Positions 11,153 to 20,773 of a DNA stretch of 64,000 nucleotides are shown in pieces; position 1 is the stretch's first letter; every line of letters starts with the position of its first letter. A model generated the notes under the pieces. The model made no database searches. It saw only the letters and a list, made by a program, of their open reading frames with translations, and was not told the origin of the DNA. Position numbers and translations under genes: made by a program. Origin of the DNA: Hansfordia pulvinata (taxonomy: Eukaryota; Ascomycota; Sordariomycetes; Xylariales); contig BJKQ01000005.1 in the NCBI GenBank assembly GCA_006538405.1, positions 3,038,001 to 3,102,000 on the forward strand. The letters run 5' to 3'.

Positions 11153-12167
11153 ATGAGAACTTCCAGCATGACCCTCCTGGCAGGCGCCCTCGCCGGCTTC
11201 AGCAGCGCCGCGCCCACCCACCAGGGCGGCTACCCCGACTACCCAGGCGCCGGCGCCGGCGCCGCCTCCCCGTCATCCCCCGACCGGCTCCTACGACCAG
11301 CTCGCCAGCGCCTACTCGAGCGTCCTGGCCTACCCCACCGAGGGCTACGGCGCCGGCGCCAAGCGCGGCTACCCCGGCGAGGAGGCCGACCAGAAGCCCG
11401 CCGACGCCGCGACCTACGCGCCCCAGCCCACCGAGGGCTACCCGGGCTACAAGCGCGGCTACGGCGAGGGCTACCCGGCGGGCGTCGGCGCGGGCGCGGG
11501 CGCAGGCGCTGCCGGCAACGCCGCGGCGGGCATTGGCGCTGCTGGCAACGCCGCGGCAGGCATCGGTGCGGGCATCGGCGCCGCGGCGGGCGCCGCCGGT
11601 CACGCTGCCGCCGGCATCAACGCCGCCCCCCAGGCCGCCGTCCAGGGCTACGCAGGCTACAAGCGCAGCTACAGCCACGAGGAGGAGAAGGAGGAGGGCT
11701 ACCCCACCGACGGCGGCTACGACGCCGAGAAGAAGCCCACCGCCACCGAGCAGGGCTACCCCGGCGCCGAGAAGCGAGGCTACGACGCCGCCGCCAAGGG
11801 CCTCGAGTCCTACCTGCCCCTGCCCACCCAGGGCTACGGTCTGCCCGGCGGCGCCGAGGGCGGCAGCCTGCCCGTCCCCACCGGCGGCTACGGCCTCCCC
11901 GGCGCCAGCACCGGCGGCTACGGCAAGGAGCGCCGCACCTTCGGCGCCGGCGTCGGCGGCCTCGCTGGCGCCGGTGTCTCCGGTCACGTCCAGGGCGGCG
12001 CCGGTGTCGGTGCCGGCGCTGGTGTCGGCGGCCTGGCTGGTGCTGGCGCGGGTGCCGGTGCCGGTGCCGGTGCCGGTGGCAACGCTGGAGCTGGAGCCGG
12101 TGCCGGCGCTGGTGCTGGTGGCCAGCCCGGCTACGCTGGTTCCGCCCCCTCCGGCGAGGGCTACTAA
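11153..12167 (+). CDS. Secreted Gly/Ala/Tyr-rich repeat protein with Lys-Arg (Kex2-type) sites; one frame break
   Basis: The start at 11153 reads MRTSSMTLLAGALAGFSSAAP, a signal peptide. From about 11283 to the stop at 12165-12167 the coding frame is shifted by one base (one extra base, or two missing) within a CCG/C-rich stretch at about 11230-11282. No intron can explain it. The body, about 337 residues if corrected, is Gly/Ala-rich with four units of type E/Q-G-Y-x-G-(x)-K-R-G/S-Y: EGYGAGAKRGY, EGYPGYKRGY, QGYAGYKRSY and QGYPGAEKRGY. Lys-Arg is the cut site of the Golgi protease Kex2, so the protein may be secreted as peptides. Two long (GA)n-like tracts resemble structural or silk-like proteins. 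It has no cysteines and no transmembrane segment after the signal. Alternatives are a cell-wall or adhesive structural protein, or a ribosomal peptide precursor. No cross-linking oxidase gene (for example UstY-type) is seen nearby. Confidence 0.7.
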
Positions 12168-13014
12168 GCATGCCAGAGCGCTGCGCTGTGTGATGGTCGG
12201 TGACCGTTTCTCGCCGGCACACCTTCATGACAATACATCTCTCTGTCTCTCACTCGTCCAATCAACGGGGGGAATAACTCACCCGCTCTTGACGAATTGA
12301 ACGACGGGGAACAATGATCCGCCTGCTCTTTCCTTTTAATTCAGGATTCCGACTTTCACGACGACTTGACCCCTCTCGAAATTCTGCCGAGCCGAGTTTC
12401 GACTGACGACTGGGGTGGCCCCTCCTTTAGATAATAATCCGCCTCTCTCTCTCCCTCTCGGGAAAATTGGCCGTTGCCTACCATTCTACCATGCTCATGG
12501 TGTTTGTATTAATGACCGTGCCGCGTGCGCGACCGATTAGCTAGGAGAAGAATAAGAAAACTTTTGCCTAGAACCCCCTTGTTCTATCCCATGTCCCCAT
12601 TGCGTGACCCAGATGTGACCCCAAGATTCAGACTCATCTTGAAAGGTCGGTTATTTCCGCCGGGAAACTTCGCTTCGAGTGACGGCGGCGCTCAATGCTC
12701 GAATGACCAGGCATCATTTCTCTATCCTGGCACAGATCACCGTGCAATGAATACCAGGGGCGATCCCCGGCGTCGGAGTTCACGGTTGTCCCCAGAGCGG
12801 GCGTGTTACTACCGACAGCTATACACGGAGTTCCGACCACTAGCTTCATAATCACGGCGATTACTCAGATGGCGTAACGCATCTGGTGTTCTCATCCTGA
12901 CTGAAGGGTGCGACGATCATCCAACAGACTCGACCATGTATAAATGTCGACACTTCTTCAACATGGACTCAACAACTTTCGCAGAGACCAGAGAAACGTA
13001 AGACAACCAGCACC
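12168..13014. other. Intergenic region upstream of the GST gene
   Basis: No supported gene. It contains the 3' flank of the repeat-protein gene and the promoter of the GST gene with a TATA box at 12939-12945. Confidence 0.6.
12939..12945 (+). promoter_or_regulatory. TATA box of the glutathione S-transferase gene
   Basis: TATAAAT lies 76 nt upstream of the ATG at 13015, a normal distance for a fungal core promoter. Confidence 0.55.
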
Positions 13015-14049
13015 ATGAGCGACATTCACCTGTACACCTGCGCCACGGCCAATGGAATCAAGATCACCATCCTCCTGGAGGAACTCGGCTTGAATTACCA
13101 GGTACGCAGACCTTTTGCCCGCCTGATCGGTCGTCTGCAGCATTTGACTCACACTCCCACCCCAGACCACCGCCATCAAGCTCTTCGAGAACGTCCAGAA
13201 GGAGCCATGGTTCACCAAGCTCAACCCCAACGCGCGCGTCCCGGCCCTGACCGACTCCGTCGGCGGCCAGCCGGTCGCCGTGTGGGAGTCGGGCTCGATC
13301 ATGCAGTACCTCGTTGATCGCTACGACACCGAGCACAGAGTGTCGTACCCCAGGGGCACGCGCGAGCACTACGAGACCAACAACTGGGTATGACTGCGCG
13401 AAAGCCCTTCGCCACAGTGGTGGCCGTTCACACAAAGACCATCTCTGACAACGATGCAGCTTTCCTGGCAGATTTCTGCGCTGGGCCCCATGCAAGGGCA
13501 GCTCAGTCACTTCCTCAGTATGTCTCACCCCTGCTGCGAGCCGTGACCAGCCTCGACGGCTTGTTTCCGAGGTAGGCAACTTACAGGAACAAGACTACGC
13601 GCCCGACGAGATCCCCTACGCCATCAACCGCTACCGGAACGAGACGCGCCGGCTGTACAAGGTCCTGGAGACCGAGCTGCAGAAGAAGTCCTTCCTCGTT
13701 GGAGAGAAGTGCACGATTGCTGACATCGCCTGTTGGGCCTGGTCACCTACGCCGGTAATGTCGCCCTGACTGTCTACCTTTACCTACCCACACGAGACAC
13801 CCCTCGAATCAGAAGCCGCCGGACTGACACCACAGGACAGCCCGATGCGGCATCGACGTGGACAACTACCCGGCGGTCAAGGAGTGGAGGGACAGGTGCC
13901 TGGCGCGCGCTGCCTTTGAGAAGGGCCGGCACATCCCTGCCGAGCACACTGCGATGCAAAGCGAGGTCATGACCTTTGCTAAGAGCGCCGAGACCAACAA
14001 AGCGGGCAAGGCCTGGATGGCGCGGAGCATGGCGGAAGATGCCAAATAA
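13015..14049 (+). CDS. Glutathione S-transferase (Ure2p-like/fungal GST)
   Basis: Five exons (13015-13101, 13166-13387, 13460-13517, 13576-13741, 13836-14049) join in phase to 248 residues. The N-terminal thioredoxin-like domain starts with LYTCATANGIKITILLEELG. It continues through FTKLNPNARVPALTD, whose VPAL cis-proline is the conserved glutathione-site element, to VWESGSIMQYL, whose E-S pair binds the gamma-glutamyl end. The helical C-terminal domain carries FLVGEKCTIADIACWAW, matching the GST N-capping box (S/T-x-x-D). These features fit a cytosolic enzyme conjugating glutathione to electrophiles. The splice between exons 4 and 5 is the least certain. The C-terminal tail (about 30 residues after EKGRHIPAE) is typical of fungal members. 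The neighbours are a secreted repeat protein and a 2OG oxygenase, so a tailoring role is possible but unproven. Confidence 0.88.
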
Positions 14050-14286
14050 GTTCGTAGTAAGCTGGACACTCGACCATGTTGGGAAGTGTGATGCAGAGCA
14101 GGTTCGTAGACAACCATAGCAAGCCAGCAATATCACAGGAGATGTTTGAAGGAGCCGAAACTCATGAGAGGCAGAAAGAAAAAGGCATTGCTCACATACA
14201 TATAATATCATATTTACCCGTGAAATCTCCCATGTTCCCCCTCTCCTTTCTTCTCCCTAGCATAAGCCCCCCAGGATCCAATTCCG

Positions 14287-15438
14287 TCACTCGGCCCGGC
14301 CCAGCTTGTTGCCCATCAGCCTGGAGCGCTCGTCGATCCACGCCCCGGCCTTCCACCTCTGCTCCCCGGGTCGCGGGGCTGGCGCGCCGGGCGACAGGTC
14401 CTCGAGGACGACGTCGTCGGCCGGCCGCACAAAGTAGACGACGCTGTACCGGTCGAGCGCGGCCTGGGCCCCGGGGGCCGCCACCACGCGGTGCCTGCCG
14501 CTCGCGACCCGCCCGCCCGCGAACTCGACCATGGCGTCGCCCAGGTTCACGATGGCGCATCCGGGAATCGGGCGCACCCACTCCCACCGCTCTTCTTTCC
14601 CCTCTTCCCTGCCCCTTGTCCTTGTCCCTCCCCTCCCCCCTCTTCCATCCCGGATCCTGCCGCCTCCGCCGCCGCCGCCGCGCCGGCCCGGTTCTCGATC
14701 TGTAGCCCGCCTAGCCAGTTGAACAGCAGCGTGACGGAGCCAAAGTCGGTGTGCGCGTACGTCGTGATTTTGGTGTCGGCTTCGCTGCGCGCCGCCGCCG
14801 CCGCCTCCCCCGCGACCCCCGCGCCCCCGCCATCGGCATCCCCCGGCCCAAAGGTCAGCCGGACGTGGTCGCCGCTCTTGTCGCCGAGCCGGTGCCGCAA
14901 CCGGAGCGCCTCGGCCGGAATACCCAGGCGCGCCGCCAGCACGTCCATGACCAGCGTGCCGACGCCGTGCGCCTCGGCGGCGTAGGCCGCCAGGACAGCG
15001 CGCGCGCGCTGCTCCTGGATCACTTCCGGGTACGGCACCGGGTCCGCGCTCTGGCCCAGCAGGTCGTCCTTGCTTAGGTTCCAGAACTCGCCGACGTCGC
15101 GCCGCCGGTGCCGGTCGGCCCGCGCCACGATCCCCGCGCCCTTGTACCGAACAGCGAGCGTCGGTGGCGCGCCATCGATGCGGCCTGCTTCTGCGCCAGC
15201 GGCAGCGCGAACGCCCGCCGCGACAGCCGCTCCAGCTCGTCCGCCGACGCTGCGATGGACCGCCCCAGCTCGCACGTCGCCAGGTCTAGGTAGAAGAAGC
15301 CGTGGGTGCTGCACGCGTCCCAGAGATCCTGCTGCGCGGCCCCGTCGTGCTTGAGCAGGGCGTCCAGGGAGATCCGCTGGATCTGTGCCTCGCGCAGACC
15401 CGCGGGGAACTCGGTGTGTCTGATGTGCTGTGTGGCAT
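14287..15438 (-). CDS. 2-oxoglutarate/Fe(II)-dependent oxygenase (isopenicillin N synthase-like), with two or three frame breaks
   Basis: Minus strand. The N-terminal DIOX_N-type part reads EFPAGLREAQIQRISLDALL and STHGFFYLDL. The core is FWNLSKDDLL, THTDFGSVTLLFNW-type iron-site sequence (HxD in AHTDFG) and GGLQIEN. Then come RPIPGCAIVNLGD, the distal iron histidine in SGRHRVV, and a YSVVYFVRP segment where the 2OG-binding residue is expected. The C-terminus is WKAGAWIDERSRL. These parts lie in three frames. Changes at about 15165 (RRSLFG to YKGAG) and about 14600-14690 (G-run) each equal one missing base, and a third near 15415 is needed to reach the ATG at 15438. Three added bases give 384 residues. 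No introns fit. Either the assembly lost bases or this is a young pseudogene. The substrate is unknown. Confidence 0.75.
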
Positions 15439-16292
15439 TGGTACGACAAGGGCAAACTGCCAGCAGATTGTGGGACGGCGAAAAAGAAAACAGGCGGTGG
15501 CTGTGATGCAGTGCTCGTGTCAATGACACGGAACCTTCGGCTTGTGTGTTTGGTGGGTGGTGTGAGGCGTGGCACTAAATACTCCTTGCGGTCCTTGGGC
15601 TCTTTGGCCGTTGACTGTCGTTTAACTGCAACTGGCAAGTGCTGAGATGCCGACACCAAACGCCGTGGCGTCACGTGCCTCCTCTCCGCAGCCTGATGGT
15701 ACCTTGTTCTCCTCAAAGCAAGTGATTCTGACGGCGCCGCCGTGCGGGGAAGAAATCGCGGAACGGGATATCGGTACTGTGGAGTTGGATATCTGTACAA
15801 AACTTGTGAGCTTTCCATGTGAGGCCAATCACGTACCGCGGCGCGACGTCATCTCGGATTCTCCGAAGAGCATAAAATAATAACTTGTCAGGCGCGCGCT
15901 TCGGTAACGGTAGATCACCCAGACTGTGCTGTGCGTACGTCTGCCACGCAATGTGATCACGCTGGAGCTTTGCCAGTCACTGGGAGCTGCTCGTCAAACA
16001 ATTGGCGAAGCTGCTGCCCTCCCTGCCAAGACTGCAGACCAGAGTGTTCCGTACCTGTGTTTGCCCCTTTTGTACGTGCAGGTCTGGCAAACTTGGAGGC
16101 GGTAAGGTGGCTCTCAAGTTGATCAAAGGGGCGTTCAAGGGCAACATCGCGATGTGATTCGGGATGTGACCCTCTGGGCAACGCCATTGATGCGCCCACG
16201 ACTTAATTTGGAAGCAGCGCCTTGGATATTCAAAGGATACAAGTAGTGTTACAATAGAAGATTGCCCATCAAAAAAATGCAGCGTTTGGTTA
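15439..16292. other. Intergenic region
   Basis: This holds the promoter of the minus-strand oxygenase gene and the 3' flank of the minus-strand membrane-protein gene at 16293. No gene is supported. Confidence 0.55.
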
Positions 16293-17024
16293 TTAAGTAT
16301 TGGAGAGGCCAGAGCCAGGGACGGCAGACAGTGTGCCATTTCCTAAGCCTGCGCCGACGTCATTGGGGACAGCACGGCGCTCCGGAGCGTTTCCCAACAA
16401 GGGGCTCGTCTCTGTCGGGCCCTCCGAAGGCGTTTCTTGTGTCTTGGACGCGGAGCCCAGCTGACGCTTGACAGACCAGCTGCCCAAGCGGCGAAAGACG
16501 GTAATGTAGTTGTGCAGGACACGGGGGAGCAGCCAGAAGGCCTTGGTCCAGATGCCGGCAGGGAAGCAGTCGCCCTCCATGCCACGCTTGCAAGCCTCGG
16601 CAGACTTGACGGCCCAAAGGAAGACGGTGGCCATGTACTTGTTGTTGGGGTGGCTCTCCCAGTAGTCGGCGTCGCCCAGGAGCGGGGCGGCGTGGTGCCA
16701 GGCACCGAGGCTGGCGGAGAGCAGAGCGGCGCTGAGCAGGAGCAGGATGAGGATGATGAGGTAGCTGTTGTAGATGGCGATGGGGACCTGGTAGCCAATG
16801 TAGTCGACGGAGATGGCGTAGTTGCAGGTGCCAAAGGGAAGTAGTACCAGGATGGATATCGCCAGGGTGATGGCCCAGTGGATGTGATAGAAGAGCAGGG
16901 AGACGGCAACCTGGGGAGCCGGACCGTGGATAAACCCGACGACAGAGGTGGCCAGCAAGCCTGTGGCGGCGGCCCCGAGGAGCGTGTCCGCAGACGGCAG
17001 AAGCGTGCGAGTGCATACGTCCAT
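16293..17024 (-). CDS. Multi-pass membrane protein of unknown function
   Basis: A single-exon minus-strand frame of 243 residues from the ATG at 17024. The frame stays open upstream to 17186, but that extension is basic, without motif, and probably leader. Hydrophobic segments lie at about residues 11-33, 36-63 (including HWAITLAISILVLLPFG) and 78-103 (LIILILLLLSAALLSASLG), with a possible fourth short one near ATVFLWAV. A loop with SHPNNKYMATVF precedes a cytosol-like tail rich in Ser/Thr/Gly (from about residue 180). I do not recognise the family. Hydrophobic segments, codon use and length make it a believable gene. The overlapping frames on both strands have no such content. Confidence 0.6.
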   Translation of the reverse strand: MDVCTRTLLPSADTLLGAAATGLLATSVVGFIHGPAPQVAVSLLFYHIHWAITLAISILVLLPFGTCNYAISVDYIGYQVPIAIYNSYLIILILLLLSAALLSASLGAWHHAAPLLGDADYWESHPNNKYMATVFLWAVKSAEACKRGMEGDCFPAGIWTKAFWLLPRVLHNYITVFRRLGSWSVKRQLGSASKTQETPSEGPTETSPLLGNAPERRAVPNDVGAGLGNGTLSAVPGSGLSNT

Positions 17025-18141
17025 GTTGCCAATGGCTATCTCGCCTCGTAGTGTAGCAAGTTGAGGGCGATTGTTGCAACGCAGGACAGCAACGATGGCG
17101 ATGTCCTGCTGTGTCCGGAAGCTGGCGGGGGGTACGACACGCTGAGCTGCCTGTTGCCGGTGAGGTTTGCGTGTCGTATGGACCAATCAACACCCAATAT
17201 CAGCTCCAGAAGAGCGCGGCGGGCTGCAGGGTCAAATGGCCGGGGTCTGGTGGTGTCAATGGCGCAACCCAGGCAGGGGACAAGGTGAGGCTCGGAAGCG
17301 AGGTGAACGGTGCCCGAGGTGTGGAGGGAAGATGCGGCAGCGTGGTTCGGGACTCTCGGCTGGTAGCCACGGCACTCGGGCGTCTACGGGTACCTACGAG
17401 ATCATGCAGATCCCTGCGTTTCAGTCAGTACCTCTGCAAGTGCCAAACTACGCGAACCTACGAGACCTACCTCCACTAGGTACTCGTACCTGCCCTTCCC
17501 GCGCGCGCGTCGGCAGGCAAAGGCCGGCCGACTCTGTTTCGTTAGCGTGGTTAGGTAAGACGAGCTGACCAGGTAGGAATAGTTCCACACCCGGTGCTCA
17601 TAGTAGGCTCTGGTCTATAAAGTATGATGCATCAGGGCGAGTCCCCCTCTCTCTCATCTTTCCCTTCGCGCAGTGACACGAATATCGGCAACAAGTCATC
17701 ACTTCTCAACAAAGACCTAGTTTTATTCTCTCTCTCAAAAAAAAAAAAAAAAGAAATCTGGTTCTAGAAGAAGCGATGCTTGAGACCACGGCTTTTGCGC
17801 TGAATATGCTCCACAATCTATACCACCATCCAACACACCATTACCCAGACACCCAGATTCCCGTAACAATTAGTTATTACCGAACCCATCCGTTTTTCCG
17901 GGACTCTGACTTTTTGAGACGAGTTGGGCCGTCTCAGCGACGTCCAGTCATGGTATTTCTTAGTCCGCAGCCTTCTCCCCCTTCTCTCCCACGTCCACCT
18001 TCTCCCCCAACTCCCCCTTTTGTCCATCTCCCGCTTCTCCTTCCTGTCAACACTCCCCACTCCCTTTTCTCTGACCAAGCTTTCTTCATCAAGCATCCTG
18101 TGCCTGATCTTTTCCAGCACGCCCCCAACGCAGTTTCTGCA
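17025..18141. other. Intergenic region with poly-A run
   Basis: This holds the promoter of the gene at 16293-17024 and the 3' flank of the gene at 18142-18702. A 16-base A-run is at 17737-17752 and pyrimidine-rich sequence at 17970-18060. Plus-strand frames across 17770-18260 are Pro/Ser-rich and motif-free; I do not call them genes. Confidence 0.5.
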
Positions 18142-18702
18142 TCAAGGAGCTATGATGGACGGAGCGCGGCACCGAAAAGACCAATCTTCCTGCCCGACAT
18201 CCCCGGGCGGCTGGGCCGCCGGCAGTGCCGGCGGCAGTGCCGGGAACTCGTCTTCTTCTGCTGAGACCAGCCTTTCCACCCGAGATGCGAGGGAGACGAC
18301 CCAATTGGTCATCTTGCCACCCCGGACTCGATTGTCGGGGGTTTCCCACGCGAAGTGTTGCCACACGCCGAGCGAGTTGGAGACTGACACGGCGCTGGCA
18401 GCCCAGCCGAAAGCCATCAGCTCCAGGGCCTCGGCGGCCCGGAACAGCGACGCGCCGGACAGCACTCCCGTGGCCATCAGGATACACATGCACTGGCACA
18501 TCTCCAAGAAGAACGCAGGCACCAGGAACCACATGTTGAAGAGGCCGATGCTCACCCACAAGGCGCAGCTCAGCAGGAAGGAAAGTGCTGCGCTAGAGCA
18601 TGTTGTCCGCGCCAGCATCCATATCGTAGCCACGATGTAAGAGATCAGGGCGGCCCAGCTTCCGAAGAAGACAATGTCGTCCACATCAAGTACAGGTCTC
18701 AT
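18142..18702 (-). CDS. Small multi-pass membrane protein, unknown
   Basis: A single-exon minus-strand frame of 186 residues starting MRPVLDVDDIVFFGSWAALI. Three to four hydrophobic segments are evident: IVFFGSWAALISYIVATIWML, AALSFLLSCALWVSIGLF, FLVPAFFLEMCQCMCILMATGVLSG and AFGWAASAVSVSNSLGV (cited in parts). The C-terminal 45 residues are acidic then Pro/Ala-rich and probably cytosolic. There is no recognisable family. It lies between two other minus-strand membrane proteins, but spacing of over 400 nt on each side and the lack of shared motifs give no reason to treat them as paralogues. Confidence 0.55.
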   Translation of the reverse strand: MRPVLDVDDIVFFGSWAALISYIVATIWMLARTTCSSAALSFLLSCALWVSIGLFNMWFLVPAFFLEMCQCMCILMATGVLSGASLFRAAEALELMAFGWAASAVSVSNSLGVWQHFAWETPDNRVRGGKMTNWVVSLASRVERLVSAEEDEFPALPPALPAAQPPGDVGQEDWSFRCRAPSIIAP

Positions 18703-19117
18703 TGGGCCGCTTTTGTCACTTTGGCGGGCGTCGGACGCTGAAATAAAGTGATGATATTTTATTTTGTCGATGAAATAGGTCGATGGCTGGCTGATGTGGG
18801 GCTCAACAGAACATCATGAAAGAAGGCTTCCGTATTCCCTCCAACCCCTTTAAAACCAGTGGCGAACAGGTGACTAACCGGACACAAGCAGGCTCGGAAC
18901 GTACACAAGCGGGCTCGGACCATTGGTTCCGACGTGCGTTGAGTTGAGTTGGGAAGCGCAGATACTCGTAGTGCATTAGGTGACATCCTATCAATGACAT
19001 ACGAGTACACAATCCGGGGATACCTATACATATCGACCGTGATCTTCTCCTTTTCCTCTTCCCTCTGGCATGTGGCTCGTTGCCACCATCAATAAAGACA
19101 CGCCGTCAGCCGCGTTA

Positions 19118-20773
19118 TTAAGACGAACGACGCCCATTTGTCCTCACTGCGGCTGCCAATGGGCTGTGCTCGCAGCCCCTCATTCCCTCTAAAGCACGAC
19201 CTCTCCGCCGCGCCTCTTCTAGAGAAAGCAGCCCGGCCATGTCGCCGTCAGACCGGCCGTCACTCGGCGGGCTGCCGGCGACGGCCCCGAGCGCGGTCCA
19301 GCTCAGCCTCTTGGTGCCCCTTCGCAGCCTCAGGCGTACGTCGTGGACGCTCTGTGTCAGCGCGGCCAGCTCGCGCATCTCGCTCGCCTCGCGGTCGACC
19401 GCGCACACCTCGCCCAGGACCCCGGACCTGACGTCTCCGCCGGGGAATAGCGCGGACACGTAGTCCTGTAGGGTCCAGTTGAGCGGCTTCCAGCAGCCGA
19501 GAAGATGCTGCCCCAGCAAAGCCCCGCCCGACCCCGCCTCCGGCTCAACCACGCGCCCGCCACCGCTCCGGAAGGTGTACAGGCCGCCGACGCAGCGGCC
19601 CTCGAGCCGGTGGCGGACGCCGAGCAGCACGCCGGCCCGCGCGAACGGATCGTCCTCAAAGGCGTAGTGCGCGACGCACGGGTAGCCGCAGGGCTCGCCG
19701 GCCCGGCCACGATCGCCGCCGCGGGACGGCCCGTGGGCCAGCGGGGTCGCTATCTCGGTGGCGGCGGCGCCGAGGGTGAAGACCTCGAGACGCTCGAGGA
19801 CCTTACCGGCGGGCAGGTCGGCGCAGAGGCGCGAGACGACCCAGGCCGCGTCCAGGGCGCCCGTATTGTGCGCGAGCACCCGCACGCTGCTGCCGCCCTG
19901 CTTCCTCCGATGGTTCCGCAGGAGCTGGGCGCGGACCTGAGCATAGAGGGCCACGGAGGTCGGGGTGGGCAGCGCGAGGCTGCGGCGCAGGAACCAGGCC
20001 GCCAGGTCGAGGGGCAGGCCGAGCCGGGGACTCAGGATGGCGTGCACCTCGTGGGAAAAGACGTCTGCCAGACCGGGGACGCCGGACTCGCGCAGCTCGG
20101 CCCTGATGGGGCCGGCGCCGGCGACATAGATCCAGTGATGACGCTGAGCTTCGTCGGCGGTGGAGTTGGTCGTGCTGTTGGCGGCCGTGGCGTCCTGCCT
20201 CGGCTGACACGAGTATGTTGAGTCCCCCTCGTTCAGCAGGCGCACGAGGTAGTAGACAATGCCGCCGAGGAGGAGCAGCCAGGGGAAGGCAATCAGGCCG
20301 GGCAGGAAGAGGCAGAGCGGGCCGGCGGCGGCGGCCAGCGCCAGCTCGAGGACCGTCGCGCCGGCGTACAGGGCGGCTTCGCGCCGGCGGGCGGCGCTGC
20401 CCGCACACAGCTGGCGCAAAGTCAGGGCGGACAGGGCGCAGGCCATGGCGGGCAGGGCTTGGGCGGCGCTGGCCACATCGCTGCGCAGGAGCGAAGCCCA
20501 GCTTTTTTGGTGACTCAGCGGCGTCGTGCCGCAGGCCCCATCGCGGAGGGGCAAGATGTATTCGAGGGTCTGGCGCGGTGGATTCGCGCTCGCCGGGCTC
20601 TTGCTTCTGCTGCTGCCGCTGCTGGACGGTCTACTAGCGCTGCTGGGGCTACTAGTGCCTGTGTTTGTGGCTGTCGGGGATGGGAATGGGGACGGCCACG
20701 GCGCACTCTTCCTGCTTGGCGTCGAGGGCGTTGTGGCGTCGCCGGGAGATGGCGATCGCGAGAGCCACGGCAT
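19118..20773 (-). CDS. Membrane-anchored protein with degenerate alpha/beta-hydrolase (lipase-like) domain
   Basis: A single-exon minus-strand frame of 551 residues. Residues 1-65 are Ser/Pro-rich and disordered. Two or three hydrophobic segments lie between about 104 and 182 (including CLFLPGLIAFPWLLLLGG). A globular domain starts at WIYVAGAGPIRAEL (about 214) and contains VPGLADVFSHEVHAILSPRL, then VRVLAHNTGALD (about 298-308) and LEVFTLGAAATEI. This strand-then-turn layout resembles the nucleophile elbow of lipase-like hydrolases, usually AHSxGA, and the following strand LEVxTxGxA is also typical. The expected serine is Asn/Thr (HNTGA), so catalysis by the usual triad looks unlikely. The fold assignment is inference. 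The protein is probably conserved in fungi and of unknown function. Confidence 0.68.
   Translation of the reverse strand: MPWLSRSPSPGDATTPSTPSRKSAPWPSPFPSPTATNTGTSSPSSASRPSSSGSSRSKSPASANPPRQTLEYILPLRDGACGTTPLSHQKSWASLLRSDVASAAQALPAMACALSALTLRQLCAGSAARRREAALYAGATVLELALAAAAGPLCLFLPGLIAFPWLLLLGGIVYYLVRLLNEGDSTYSCQPRQDATAANSTTNSTADEAQRHHWIYVAGAGPIRAELRESGVPGLADVFSHEVHAILSPRLGLPLDLAAWFLRRSLALPTPTSVALYAQVRAQLLRNHRRKQGGSSVRVLAHNTGALDAAWVVSRLCADLPAGKVLERLEVFTLGAAATEIATPLAHGPSRGGDRGRAGEPCGYPCVAHYAFEDDPFARAGVLLGVRHRLEGRCVGGLYTFRSGGGRVVEPEAGSGGALLGQHLLGCWKPLNWTLQDYVSALFPGGDVRSGVLGEVCAVDREASEMRELAALTQSVHDVRLRLRRGTKRLSWTALGAVAGSPPSDGRSDGDMAGLLSLEEARRRGRALEGMRGCEHSPLAAAVRTNGRRSS

Noticed and set aside
11199..11987. 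Minus-strand frame opposite the Gly/Ala/Tyr-rich gene
   Set aside because: Ala/Gly/Val-rich by complement of repetitive GC codons; no signal or motif.
13146..13152. TGACTCA in the first GST intron
   Set aside because: Single intronic 7-mer in a gene outside amino-acid biosynthesis; likely chance.
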